Shown in pieces: positions 19,221 through 27,288 of a stretch of 64,000 nucleotides of DNA. Source of the stretch: Oryzomicrobium sp. (GTDB lineage Bacteria; Pseudomonadota; Gammaproteobacteria; Burkholderiales; Rhodocyclaceae). Position numbers and translations under genes: made by a program. The notes beneath the pieces are model-generated. The model saw nothing but the letters and a program-made list of their open reading frames with translations. It made no database searches and was not told the DNA's origin. Within the stretch, counting starts at the first letter, position 1. Each line of letters starts with the position of its first letter. The stretch lies in assembly GCF_021287045.1 (NCBI RefSeq), contig NZ_JAJTBG010000009.1, positions 62,001 to 126,000 on the forward strand, read 5' to 3'.

Positions 19221-21092
19221 ATGGAAGAATGGGTCGGCGGCCTCTGGCACCGCTTCATCACCCGCCGCGCCGGCGGCCACTACCCGGAGGCGGCGGTGGC
19301 CCTGGGCGAAGTGGACAAGACCCTGGGCATCCTCTTTCGCGCCTTCGGCGGCGACGGCGGGCTGACCGTGAGCGCCGCCGCCCTGGAAAACCATGGCGCC
19401 CGCCGCACCTGGCTGAAGCGCCTGGCCGGCAGCGGCGAGCGCACCGCCCCGGCCCGGCGAGACGGCGAGGCCCTGCGCCTGCCGCCGGAGATCGCCTGCT
19501 TTCCGCTACGCGAGCACAACCGGGACCTGTACCTCTGGCTCGCCGGCCTGGCCGCCAGCCCCCATACCGAGGATTTTTCCCAACCCTGGATCGTGCGCAA
19601 CCAGCGCGCCACCGTGGATACCCTGGCCCGCTACCCGGGCCTGCGCCCCCGCTACGAGGCCCTGGTGGCGGCCTGCCTGGCCGAGCGCATCGCGCCAGCG
19701 GACCTGCCTGCCGACGAAGCCGCCCAAGAGGCGGCCCTGCGCCAGGCCCTGGCCGACCCCGGCACGGTGGTCGGCCTGCCGCCGCTCACCTCGCGGCAGA
19801 GCCGTCCGCCCCAGCCGGTGCCCCTCTGGCTGGGCTGGCCCGGCGACACTCCGGACGACGGCAGCCGCCCCCCCGGTGCCCCCAGCGACGCCCTGCCGCC
19901 GGAAGGCGGCGGTGGCCACGGCAAGGCGGACGACGGCAAACGCCGGCACAAGGCCGAGCGGGAAGAGGCGCCGGACAACGAGAATTCGTTGATGCTGTGC
20001 TTCCGCGCCGAAAGCCTGCTCTCCTGGGCCGAGTACGTGAAAGTGAACCGGCCCACCGACGATGAGCCCGATCCCCAGGCGGCGCAGGCCGCCAACGACA
20101 TGGATCAGCTCTCCGTCGCCCAGGACGGCCAGACCACCGCCGGCCGGGTGCGCTTCGACCTGGACCTGCCTTCCGCCGCCGAGGACGATGCCCCCCTGGG
20201 CCCGGGTATCCCCCTGCCCGAGTGGGACTACCGCAAGAACGCCCTGCTGCCCGGCCACGTGCGCCTGCAACCCCTGCTCGCCGCCAACGCCGCCCCGGCG
20301 CCGCTGCCCGAATCCCTGGTGCGTCCGGCGAAAAAGCTGCGCCAGCAGTTCGCCGCCCTGGCGCCGCAACGGCGCTGGCTCAAGCAGCAGCCCGACGGCC
20401 CGGAGCTGGACGTGGACGCCTGCGTGCGCTGGCAGGCGGACCGCCGCGCCGGCCATACGGGCAGCGGGCGGGATGGCCTGTACCTCGCCCAGGTGCCGCA
20501 AGCCCGGGAGCTGGCCTGCCTGCTGCTGGCCGACCTGTCCCTGTCCACCGACGCCTGGGTGAGCGACAGCCAGCGCATCGTGGACGTGATCCGCGACGGG
20601 CTGATGCTGTTCGCCGAGGCCCTGTCCGGCAGCGGCGACGCCTTCGGCATCTACGGTTTTTCGTCGTTGAAGCGCGGCAACGTGCGCTTCCATGTGCTCA
20701 AGGATTTCGCCGAGCCTTACGGGCCAATCCCCCGGGGGCGGCTGCTGGCGATCAAGCCCGGCTACTACACGCGCATGGGGGCGGCCATCCGTCAGTCCGC
20801 CAACATCCTCGCCGAGCGGCGCGAGAAGCAGCGCCTGCTGCTGATCATCACCGACGGCAAGCCCAACGACCTGGACGTCTACGATTCCCGCTACGGCCTG
20901 GAAGACACCCGGGCGGCGGTGTTCGAGGCCCGGCGCCTGGGCCTGCAACCGTTCTGCGTCACGGTGGACCGGGAAGGGGCAGACTACCTGCCCCACCTGT
21001 TCGGGCCGGCCGGATATACGGTAATCCGCAATCCCGACGACTTGCCCCGCCGCTTGCCTCTGCTGTACGCTCAACTCACCCGCCAACCTTAG
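19221..21092 (+). CDS. norD: NorD, VWA-domain protein for NO reductase activation
   Basis: A 623-residue cytoplasmic protein. The N-terminal 200 residues are helical. A low-complexity Pro/Gly/Asp linker lies near 210-255. The C-terminal third is a von Willebrand A domain whose metal site DLSLST begins near residue 438; the IITDGKPND strand follows near 549. NorD acts with the ATPase NorQ to mature NorB. An AAAGGA ribosome site precedes the ATG at 19221, one base after the polyferredoxin stop. It closes the nor operon, with dnr 64 bases on. Confidence 0.94.
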   Translation: MEEWVGGLWHRFITRRAGGHYPEAAVALGEVDKTLGILFRAFGGDGGLTVSAAALENHGARRTWLKRLAGSGERTAPARRDGEALRLPPEIACFPLREHNRDLYLWLAGLAASPHTEDFSQPWIVRNQRATVDTLARYPGLRPRYEALVAACLAERIAPADLPADEAAQEAALRQALADPGTVVGLPPLTSRQSRPPQPVPLWLGWPGDTPDDGSRPPGAPSDALPPEGGGGHGKADDGKRRHKAEREEAPDNENSLMLCFRAESLLSWAEYVKVNRPTDDEPDPQAAQAANDMDQLSVAQDGQTTAGRVRFDLDLPSAAEDDAPLGPGIPLPEWDYRKNALLPGHVRLQPLLAANAAPAPLPESLVRPAKKLRQQFAALAPQRRWLKQQPDGPELDVDACVRWQADRRAGHTGSGRDGLYLAQVPQARELACLLLADLSLSTDAWVSDSQRIVDVIRDGLMLFAEALSGSGDAFGIYGFSSLKRGNVRFHVLKDFAEPYGPIPRGRLLAIKPGYYTRMGAAIRQSANILAERREKQRLLLIITDGKPNDLDVYDSRYGLEDTRAAVFEARRLGLQPFCVTVDREGADYLPHLFGPAGYTVIRNPDDLPRRLPLLYAQLTRQP

Positions 21093-21156
21093 CCAAAATA
21101 CTGGCTTTCACAGGGGGGGACGGGTCCGCGCTGCCCCGCTGCCGGCCTCGACACCA

Positions 21157-21876
21157 ATGCCAGATCCACGCCAGACGATAGGGACGCCCTTGGACGCCAC
21201 CACCCTCAACATTCCCGCCCTGCTCGCCCGCATCCCCCTCTTCAACGGCCTGGCCGAACCGGAAATCGGCCGCATCGCCAAGGGCACCCGGGAAATGGCG
21301 GTGCCCCGCGGCGAAATCCTGTTCCACCCCGGGGACCCCTGCCAGGGCATCTTTCTGGTGGTGTACGGCCAAGTGAAACTGTCGGTGGTGTCGCCCCAGG
21401 GCAGCGAGAAGGTGGTGGAGATCATCGGCCAGGGCCAGACCTTCGGCGAGGCGGTGATGTTCCTGGAAAAACCCTACCCGGTGCTGGCCCAGACCCTGGC
21501 CGATTCAACCCTGCTGCACATCTCCCGCCAGGTGATCTTCGACGAGCTGGAGCGCGACCCGGCCCTGGGTCGCAAGATGCTGGCCGGCCTGTCGATGCGC
21601 CTGCACCGCTTCGTCGCCGACGTGGAGAGCTATTCCCTGCACACCGGCCGCGAGCGGGTGATCGGCTACCTGTTGCAGAAGGCCCCCCCTGCCACCGGCA
21701 ACGAAACCACCGTGACCTTGTCGGTGAGCAAGGGCATCATCGCCTCCCGCCTCAACCTGACCCAGGAACACTTCTCGCGCATCCTCCACGACCTGTCCAG
21801 CCGCGAGCTGATCAAGGTGGAAGGCCGGCGCATCCAGATTCCCGACGTCGAGCAACTGCGCCACTTCGAGGGCTGA
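21157..21876 (+). CDS. dnr: Crp/Fnr-family regulator, Dnr type (NO-responsive)
   Basis: A 239-residue regulator with an N-terminal cyclic-nucleotide-binding fold (about 30-145, with PRGEILFHPGD and GQTFGEAVMFLEKP), a long dimer helix and a C-terminal winged HTH (KGIIASRLNLTQEHFSRIL near 190-208). It lacks the N-terminal Cys cluster of Fnr, so it should not hold an Fe-S cluster. Dnr proteins bind heme and respond to NO. The HTH contains the E-x-x-SR pattern (EHFSR) that reads TTGAT half-sites, matching the box before norC. The position after norD supports control of this cluster. Confidence 0.9.
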   Translation: MPDPRQTIGTPLDATTLNIPALLARIPLFNGLAEPEIGRIAKGTREMAVPRGEILFHPGDPCQGIFLVVYGQVKLSVVSPQGSEKVVEIIGQGQTFGEAVMFLEKPYPVLAQTLADSTLLHISRQVIFDELERDPALGRKMLAGLSMRLHRFVADVESYSLHTGRERVIGYLLQKAPPATGNETTVTLSVSKGIIASRLNLTQEHFSRILHDLSSRELIKVEGRRIQIPDVEQLRHFEG

Positions 21877-22162
21877 GGGCAGGCGGGCCTCCCCCCGCCC
21901 GCCATCCTGTGCCATATTTCGCTTTCCGGGGCAGCCCCGGGTCTCCTGCCGCCCGCCATATCTAGGGCCGGCAGGGTGCGGACCGCAGGGTTGCCCCGTG
22001 CCACCGATTTTGCAAACCCCGCGCCAGTAGGGCGTTTCCGGCCGACCTTCCTGGAAAGCCCATATTGGCGCGTCCTTCCTGAACCGCCGTCGCCGACCGT
22101 AATCCGGGAACCTGACTCCGCCCCGGGCACCAGCGCCCGACTCCGCGCCCCGCCACCCTGCC
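21877..22162. other. Gap between dnr and the CYTH-CHAD gene with a REP-like palindrome
   Basis: The gap of 286 bases holds an imperfect 20 bp inverted repeat (22020-22039 with 22053-22072; CGCGCCA at the outer end and TTTCC/GGAAA at the inner end on each arm). The left arm shares CCGCGCCAGTAG-like bases with palindromic element A at 9320-9331. No promoter for the following gene could be fixed. Confidence 0.45.
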
Positions 22163-23800
22163 ATGGCCACCGAAACCGAACTCAAGCTCGCCCTGGTCCC
22201 CGCCGGCATCCCGGCGCTGCTCGCCCATCCCCTGCTCTCCGCAGCGCCGCCCCGGCGGACCCGGTTGGCCAATACCTACTTCGACACGGCGGACCTGGGC
22301 CTCCTGGCCCGCCGCTTCGCCATCCGCCTGCGCAAGGCCGGGCGGCGCCGGCTGGTGACGATCAAGGGCGAGGCAAAATCCCCCGGCGGCCTGTCGCGCC
22401 GGGCCGAATGGGAAGCGGAAGTCCCAGGGGACGTCCTCCGCTTCGATCACGTGGACGCCCCCGAGCTGCGCGCCGAGTTGACCGCCCTGCTGCCCAGCCT
22501 GCGCCCGGTGTTCAGCACCGACTTCCTGCGCCTCACCTGGCAGGTCCGGCGGGGCGTGAGCACCATTGAGGTGGCCTTCGACCGGGGCCGCATCCTGGCC
22601 GTGCCGGAGGACGGCGACCCGGCCCACCCTCTGCGCGAAGCCATCTGCGAAGTGGAGCTGGAGCTGCTCGAAGGCCAGGACGACGACCTGCTTGCCCTGG
22701 CCGAGGCCTTGGCCGCCACCCTGCCCCTGCTGCCCGCCCCGGCCAGCAAGGCCGAGCGGGGCTACCGGCTGTACCGCCGGGAACGCCCCGTTCCCGTCAA
22801 GGTGCGCGGCAACGGCTACCTGACGGCCGCAACGCCTCTGGAGGCCTTCCGCGGCTATGCCTTCGCCTGCCTGGAATCCTTCAACCGCAACGCAGCGGGC
22901 TTTCTCAGCGCCCACGGCGGCAAGGGTGCCGGGGCGACCGATCCGGAATTCATCCACCAGGCCCGAGTCGCCCTGCGCCGCCTGCGCTCTGCCCTGCGCC
23001 TGTTCGCCGACGCCCTGCCGCCGGATTACCTGGCCCACTGGCAGCCGGCCCTGGCCGCCCTGGCCAACGCCCTGGGGCCGGCCCGGGAATGGCAGGTGCT
23101 GGCCGACGACCTGCGCCGCCATCCCTCTTCCGCCCAGCCCCCACGCCAGTTGGCGCGCCTGCTCGCCCACCTGGCCCGCCACGAGCGGCAGGCCCTGGCC
23201 CATGCCCGCCAAGTGTTGGCAGCAGCGGACACGACCCATCTGGTGCTCGGCTTTCTGCGCGCCACCCTGGCGCTGCCGCCCGATCAAACCGGGGTGCTCC
23301 CGGGAAAAACCACCGGCAAGGACGCCGCCCCTGGCGCGAGCCGTGAAACGGTCACCAGCCGCGCCCTGCGCCGCGCCGGAAAATCGGTGCAGCGCCGCCT
23401 GGCCCGGCTGCAAAAAGACGCCGCCAGCGCCGCCGACCGCCCGGAGGCCCTGGCCAGTGACTGGCACCGTCTGCGCATCGCCATCAAGCGCCTGCGCTAC
23501 AGCCTGGACGCCCTCGCCTCCCAGGTGCGCCCCCGGGATCTCAAGGTATGGAACCGCCACCTGCTACCCTTGCAGGATGCCCTGGGCCAGCTTAACGACA
23601 GCGCGGTAGGCATCGCCCACCTGCGCGCAAGCGCGCCTCGCCCGGACGATTCCCTCGTCGCCCCAGCCATCGCCCGGCTGGAAGGCCGCGCCGATGCCTT
23701 GTTCCTGATTCTGCCTACGCTGGTAGCACCGCTGGCGAATCTGGAACCGCCTCGATTGAAGAAGTCCGGTGCGAAAAACAGCCTCAACACAGCCGGCTGA
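22163..23800 (+). CDS. CYTH-CHAD domain protein (inorganic triphosphatase-like)
   Basis: A 545-residue protein of two known domains. The N-terminal CYTH domain (about 1-205) starts with the metal/phosphate motif ETELK at residues 4-8 and carries later acidic strands (EVAFDRG, CEVELELLEG). Such domains hydrolyse inorganic triphosphate, like E. coli YgiF. The C-terminal CHAD domain (about 225-540) is helical with His/Arg-rich segments such as HQARVALRRLRSALRLF and WHRLRIAIKRLRYSLD, which bind polyphosphate. It stands alone between gaps, so no operon partner helps. Catalytic competence is likely from the intact ExExK motif. Confidence 0.9.
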   Translation: MATETELKLALVPAGIPALLAHPLLSAAPPRRTRLANTYFDTADLGLLARRFAIRLRKAGRRRLVTIKGEAKSPGGLSRRAEWEAEVPGDVLRFDHVDAPELRAELTALLPSLRPVFSTDFLRLTWQVRRGVSTIEVAFDRGRILAVPEDGDPAHPLREAICEVELELLEGQDDDLLALAEALAATLPLLPAPASKAERGYRLYRRERPVPVKVRGNGYLTAATPLEAFRGYAFACLESFNRNAAGFLSAHGGKGAGATDPEFIHQARVALRRLRSALRLFADALPPDYLAHWQPALAALANALGPAREWQVLADDLRRHPSSAQPPRQLARLLAHLARHERQALAHARQVLAAADTTHLVLGFLRATLALPPDQTGVLPGKTTGKDAAPGASRETVTSRALRRAGKSVQRRLARLQKDAASAADRPEALASDWHRLRIAIKRLRYSLDALASQVRPRDLKVWNRHLLPLQDALGQLNDSAVGIAHLRASAPRPDDSLVAPAIARLEGRADALFLILPTLVAPLANLEPPRLKKSGAKNSLNTAG

Positions 23801-24370
23801 TACGGGCGGCCACCCGGCTGGTGATCGACGATCAGGCAATCAGCGGAAAAAATGGTGCTGCATCGCAAGCAACGCACCGGTGCGGCTTGAGTGACGCGAT
23901 GCCGTCGCCGCTTTGCTCTTTGGATGGAACTATATTGATGGCTTGCTGAACCGCCTCCAACGGAAAGACCACGGAGGCGCGGAGAGCTGGAAGAGATGCA
24001 AAAAGACTTTTCCCTAATGCTTGGGGCTTTCTCGGCCACTGCATTCAAGCCACTCTCGGCGCGCTCTTCTTTCCACAGTCTCGACGTTGAAAGTGGCTTG
24101 CTTTTACGGGCGGCAAGTCAAATACATGCTCCCTTGTGTGCGCCCCCTCCCCCTGCAGGCGCAAGAGAATTCGCATGGATCGACCTGCACACTGGAATCA
24201 CGGCGAGCTGCCGCAGACGGCACCATAGCCCCCGCTGACACGAAACGCTTGAAGGCGAATCCGACCGGCCCCATGCGGTCGTAATACCCCCATAACCTGC
24301 CATGACTACCCTTGCGCCCGCTTCATCCCCTGCCACCGAACCGAACGCGCTCCAGCGCGAGGGAGTCATC
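23801..24370. other. Gene-poor gap of about 570 bases before sixA
   Basis: I see no credible gene here. Short open frames exist on both strands but lack ribosome sites, coding bias or family resemblance. Composition is somewhat richer in A+T around 23925-24130 than the flanking genes. It may be a remnant of a lost gene. No terminator with a T-run and no clear promoter were found. Confidence 0.35.
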
Positions 24371-24844
24371 ATGGATTTGCTGCTCTGGCGCCACGCCGAA
24401 GCCGAAGACGGCCCGGTCGACCTGAAACGCCGCCTCACCCCCCGCGGCGAAAAACAGGCCGCCGCCATGGCCAAATGGATCAAGGCTCACGCCCCCAAAG
24501 GTCTGCGCGTCCTTGCCAGCCCGGCGGTCCGCACCCAGCAGACCGCCACCGCACTGGAAATGCCCTTCGAAACCCTGAACGCCCTGAAACCCAACGCCAA
24601 CGTCGCCGACGTCCTGGCCGCCTGCGGCTGGCCAGACGGCAGCACTTACGGAAACGCGGTATTAGTGGTGGGACACCAACCGACCCTAGGCCGCATCGCC
24701 GCCCTGCTACTGGGCGGGCACGAGGCGGAGTGGAGCATCAAGAAGGGCGCGGTGTGGTGGTTGACCAAGCGGGTGCGGCAAAGTAAGGGGCAATTAGTAC
24801 TTCGTTGCGTCATTGCCCCTGATCTCATTGACTCGGCAACTTGA
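24371..24844 (+). CDS. sixA: Phosphohistidine phosphatase SixA-like
   Basis: A 157-residue histidine phosphatase of the phosphoglycerate-mutase branch. The catalytic RHA motif is at residues 7-9 (MDLLLWRHAEAE). A second conserved Arg follows in SPAVRTQQTA near 55, and the later catalytic His is in VVGHQPTLGR near 105. SixA removes phosphate from phosphohistidine on HPt or PTS proteins. I chose the ATG at 24371 because a GAGGGA ribosome site lies just upstream and the family sequence begins there; an earlier in-frame ATG at 24302 is less supported. Confidence 0.87.
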   Translation: MDLLLWRHAEAEDGPVDLKRRLTPRGEKQAAAMAKWIKAHAPKGLRVLASPAVRTQQTATALEMPFETLNALKPNANVADVLAACGWPDGSTYGNAVLVVGHQPTLGRIAALLLGGHEAEWSIKKGAVWWLTKRVRQSKGQLVLRCVIAPDLIDSAT

Positions 24845-24889
24845 TAGGACGTTTGCAGCAAACTCAGCCTGGAGCAGTAAAAGGAGAAG

Positions 24890-25472
24890 TGAATCGCCCC
24901 GGCTTCAGCAGATACTCTCGAGCCGGTTGAAATACTGCTTCTCGAACTCGACGGGGGCCAAGCCGCCGGTGTAACCGTGGCGGCGCTTCGGGTTGTAGAA
25001 GAGCTCGATGTAATCAAAGACATCCCGCCGGGCTTCTTCGCGATCGGCGTAGATCTTCCAGCGAATCCGCTCCCGTTTGAGGAGTTGGAAGAAGCTCTCG
25101 GCGACTGCATTGTCGTAGCAGTTGCCGCGCCGGCTCATGCTGGCCACCAGGTTGTGCGCCTTCAGGAACGCTTGCCATTCATGGCTGCTGAACTGGCTGC
25201 CCTGGTCGGAATGGATCGTCACGGCCGATGTGGGCTGCCGGGCGCCAGACGGCCATCAGCAAGGCATTGAGCGCCAAGCCTGTCTCCATGCGCGCTTGCA
25301 TCGACCAGCCAACCACCTGCCGTGAGAAGAGATCGAGCACGACGGCTAGGTAAAGCCAACCTTCGTGGGTCCGGATGTAGGTGATGTCCATGACCCAGAC
25401 CTGATTAGGCGCTTCCACGTCGAACTGCTGTTCCAGCCGATTCGGCGCCACCACGGCCGGCTTGCCGTAGCT
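24890..25472 (-). mobile_element. Truncated IS3-family element (IS remnant 1)
   Basis: Remains of an IS3-family insertion sequence, represented only by the 3' part of its transposase gene. Its 5' part is cut exactly where the neighbouring element (25473-26463) begins. The outer end is not defined; 24890 is an estimate from the gap between sixA and the transposase stop. No matching inverted repeat could be confirmed. Confidence 0.65.
24905..25472 (-). pseudogene. IS3-family transposase OrfB, 5'-truncated and frameshifted
   Basis: The rve/DDE integrase core is recognisable. The first part reads [20 protein letters not shown], with the first catalytic Asp. After a one-base insertion near 25239-25243 (CGCCCGG where CGCCGG restores the frame) it continues in another frame as [18 protein letters not shown], with the second Asp, and NAVAESFFQLLKRERI with the catalytic Glu. 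The HTH N-terminus is missing. The element cannot make an active transposase. Confidence 0.82.
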
Positions 25473-25487
25473 GACCTGCTCCCCAAT

Positions 25488-26155
25488 TTAGTCTGCAATC
25501 GACATAGAGTCTGCGGTTAAGAAACTGTCTGCAAATTGATTAGGCGTCAGGTAGCCCAGCGAGCTGTGGGGGCGCTGGCCATTGTATTCCTGCCGCCAGT
25601 CTTCGATGACCTGCTGGGCATGGCGCATCGACACAAACCAGTGCTCGTTCAGGCATTCATCCCGGAATTTGCCGTTGAAGCTTTCGATGTAGGCATTCTG
25701 CTGCGGCTTGCCCAGCTCGATGAAGCTCAAGCGCAGCCCTTGGCTATAGGCCCATTCATCGAGCACCTTGCCGGCGAACTCGGGGCCGTTATCGACAGTG
25801 ACCGACTTCGGCAGCCCTCGACTCTCTGCCAGCCGCTGCCAATGCGCTTACACTTTCGTTGGCGCACCATCAGGCCGGCTTCGTGATACACCCGGTACGT
25901 GCGCTTCCGGTTGATTTCCCAGCCTTCCCGGCAGAGCAAGACATGCAGACGGCGGTAGCCATAGCGCCGCTTCTGCGCCGCCAACTCGCATAGCCGCTCC
26001 TTGAGTTCCGCGTCGGCTGGCCGCTTGCCTTGATAGCGATACAGCGACCGGGAAATGCCGATCAGCCCACAAGCCCGCGTGACACCCATCTGCTGCGTTG
26101 CCATCAAATGCGAAACTGCTGCCCGCTTGGCTTGTGGGCCTACCACTTTCGGCCC
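25488..26155 (-). pseudogene. IS3-family transposase OrfB with internal deletion
   Basis: The N-terminal HTH_21-like part (TRACGLIGISRSLYRY, then KRRYGYRRLHVLL and INRKRTYRVYHEAGL) is intact up to about 25840. It then joins, in a different frame, the C-terminal core LPKSVTVDNGPEFAGKVLDE and YIESFNGKFRDECLNEHW, with the second Asp and Glu of the DDE triad. The stretch carrying the first catalytic Asp is missing. The loss both deletes about 60-65 residues and shifts the frame, so the enzyme is dead. The normal OrfA-OrfB ribosomal frameshift would occur near 26150. Confidence 0.82.
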
Positions 26156-26403
26156 ACGACCTCTTTCAAGGCGGCGTTGTCCAGCATCGCTTCCGCCAGC
26201 AGTCGCTTGAGCCGACCATTCTCGGTCTCCAACCCCTTCAAGCGCTGTGCGTCCGACACGGTCATGCCGCCGAACTTCGCCTTCCAGTTGTAGTAGGTCG
26301 CCTCGCTGATGCCGTGTTTGCGACACAGCTCCGCCACCTTCAGGCCGACCTCGGCTTCCTTCAGGATGCCGATGATCTGTTCTTCGGTGAAACGCTTCTT
26401 CAT
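26140..26403 (-). CDS. IS3-family transposase OrfA
   Basis: An 87-residue OrfA with a helix-turn-helix of the HTH_Tnp_1 type (EEQIIGILKEAEVGLKVAEL, then CRKHGISEATYYNWKAKFGG) and a C-terminal leucine-zipper-like helix (LKGLETENGRLKRLLAEAML). It is intact and starts 60 bases inside the element end with an AGGGAGG ribosome site. Since OrfB is broken, the product could at most act as a regulator of related copies. Confidence 0.9.
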   Translation of the reverse strand: MKKRFTEEQIIGILKEAEVGLKVAELCRKHGISEATYYNWKAKFGGMTVSDAQRLKGLETENGRLKRLLAEAMLDNAALKEVVGRKW

Positions 26404-26556
26404 GCTGCCTCCCTAGGAGGCAGACTCTACATCAAGGCCGGACTAATCTCGGGGAGCAGGTCAATGCTGGAAGTGACCCCTGTCCATCGCCGATCCTCCT
26501 CGTTTCCCCTTGTCCTTCAATTTAGGTAACCACTTGCAACTACGACAGAACCAAAC

Positions 26557-26593
26557 AAAAATCCCTACGTAGCGGACGTCGCTACGTAGGGAT
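26557..26593 (-). terminator. Rho-independent terminator of pilA
   Basis: A perfect 13 bp stem (26561-26573 with 26581-26593) and a seven-base loop are followed on the minus strand by TTTTTGTTTGG. It is 80 bases beyond the pilA stop. Confidence 0.88.
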
Positions 26594-26673
26594 CGACAGA
26601 TACTTCTTCTTGCGCTGCTAGAAGCCCAGCAGCGCACGAGAGGAACTTAGATCAGGAGCTGGCGGCAGCAGCA

Positions 26674-27099
26674 TTAACGGCATTCGGCAGGCAGGAACTT
26701 AGCGTTAATGCTAGAAGCACACGTCCAGCGCAGTTGACCGCTACCAACGTCCGCGGGGGTCAGAGTTACCGTGCCGGTAGCACCAGGAACCGTCGAAGTA
26801 ATCGTAACGACACCAGTTGTATCCGTAATGGCCACGCCCGAAACATACTTGGTTGCGCCCGGGAAGGTATAGCCGGAGTTTGCGGCCGTAACCTGCGCCA
26901 GCCCGCCCAAAGAAGAACTCGTTTCGGCAACGGCAAGTTTGGCGGGCTCGCCCATCACCAAAACCTCGCTCATTTTGGCGCGGGTGGTGTAATCCTGGTA
27001 AGCCGGCAGAGCCACGGCAGCCAGAATACCGATGATCGCCACAACGATCATCAGTTCGATCAGGGTGAAGCCGGCTTGGGCTTTCTTCATCATGGTCAT
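26674..27099 (-). CDS. pilA: Type IV major pilin
   Basis: The subunit of type IV pili used for twitching, adhesion and DNA uptake. The 141-residue prepilin has a nine-residue basic leader ending in Gly10. The cut by prepilin peptidase is before Phe11, in [11 protein letters not shown], with the essential Glu at mature position 5. The hydrophobic helix runs to about residue 38. The C-terminal disulfide loop is formed by the two Cys in LRWTCASS and PAEC. I chose the ATG at 27099 because GGAGAA lies seven bases upstream. Composition is slightly richer in A+T than the neighbours, as is common for pilins. Confidence 0.95.
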   Translation of the reverse strand: MTMMKKAQAGFTLIELMIVVAIIGILAAVALPAYQDYTTRAKMSEVLVMGEPAKLAVAETSSSLGGLAQVTAANSGYTFPGATKYVSGVAITDTTGVVTITSTVPGATGTVTLTPADVGSGQLRWTCASSINAKFLPAECR

Positions 27100-27148
27100 G
27101 ACAGTTCTCCGTTTAGAAATTGGCCTCCGGGGAGGTTGCTTTTTCTTA

Positions 27149-27165
27149 TGCAGCCTCCGTGCCAA
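27149..27165 (-). promoter_or_regulatory. Sigma-54 promoter of pilA
   Basis: On the minus strand the bases read TTGGCACGGAGGCTGCA, a near-perfect match to the -24/-12 consensus TTGGCAC-N5-TTGCA with the invariant GG and GC ten bases apart. It places transcription start about 27138, some 39 bases before the ATG. pilA genes are typically driven by RpoN with the PilS-PilR system. Confidence 0.85.
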
Positions 27166-27222
27166 GTACGTATCTATGTGAAATATTCCCTTGGAACAAG
27201 GGGCTCCGATCCGACACCAAGG

Positions 27223-27288
27223 GTCACCCTGTAATTTTCACCGCCAAACGTGACGTAAACCGTCACCCCCCCTAACGCATTACGTCAC
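27223..27288. promoter_or_regulatory. Cluster of GTCAC sites upstream of the pilA promoter, possible PilR sites
   Basis: GTCAC-type words occur at 27223-27228, as a perfect inverted pair GTGACG-TAAAC-CGTCAC (27250-27266), and again at 27283-27288. They lie about 85-150 bases upstream of the sigma-54 start, the usual enhancer distance. Binding by PilR is inferred. The last copy overlaps the stop codon of the next gene. Confidence 0.45.

Larger units (their letters stand above)
25473..26463 (-). mobile_element. IS3-family element with internal deletion (IS remnant 2)
   Basis: A 991 bp insertion sequence with terminal inverted repeats beginning TGACCTGCTCCCC at 25473-25485 and its complement at 26451-26463. 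The match continues loosely inside (ATTTAGTC / GATTAGTC). It contains orfA and a damaged orfB on the minus strand. Intact relatives are about 1.2 kb, agreeing with a loss of about 200 bases. No clear target duplication is visible. It abuts IS remnant 1, whose gene it cuts. Confidence 0.8.

Noticed and set aside
24302-24370. N-terminal extension of sixA from an earlier ATG
   Set aside because: The GAGGGA site at the internal ATG (24371) and the family start MDLLLWRHA support the shorter protein.
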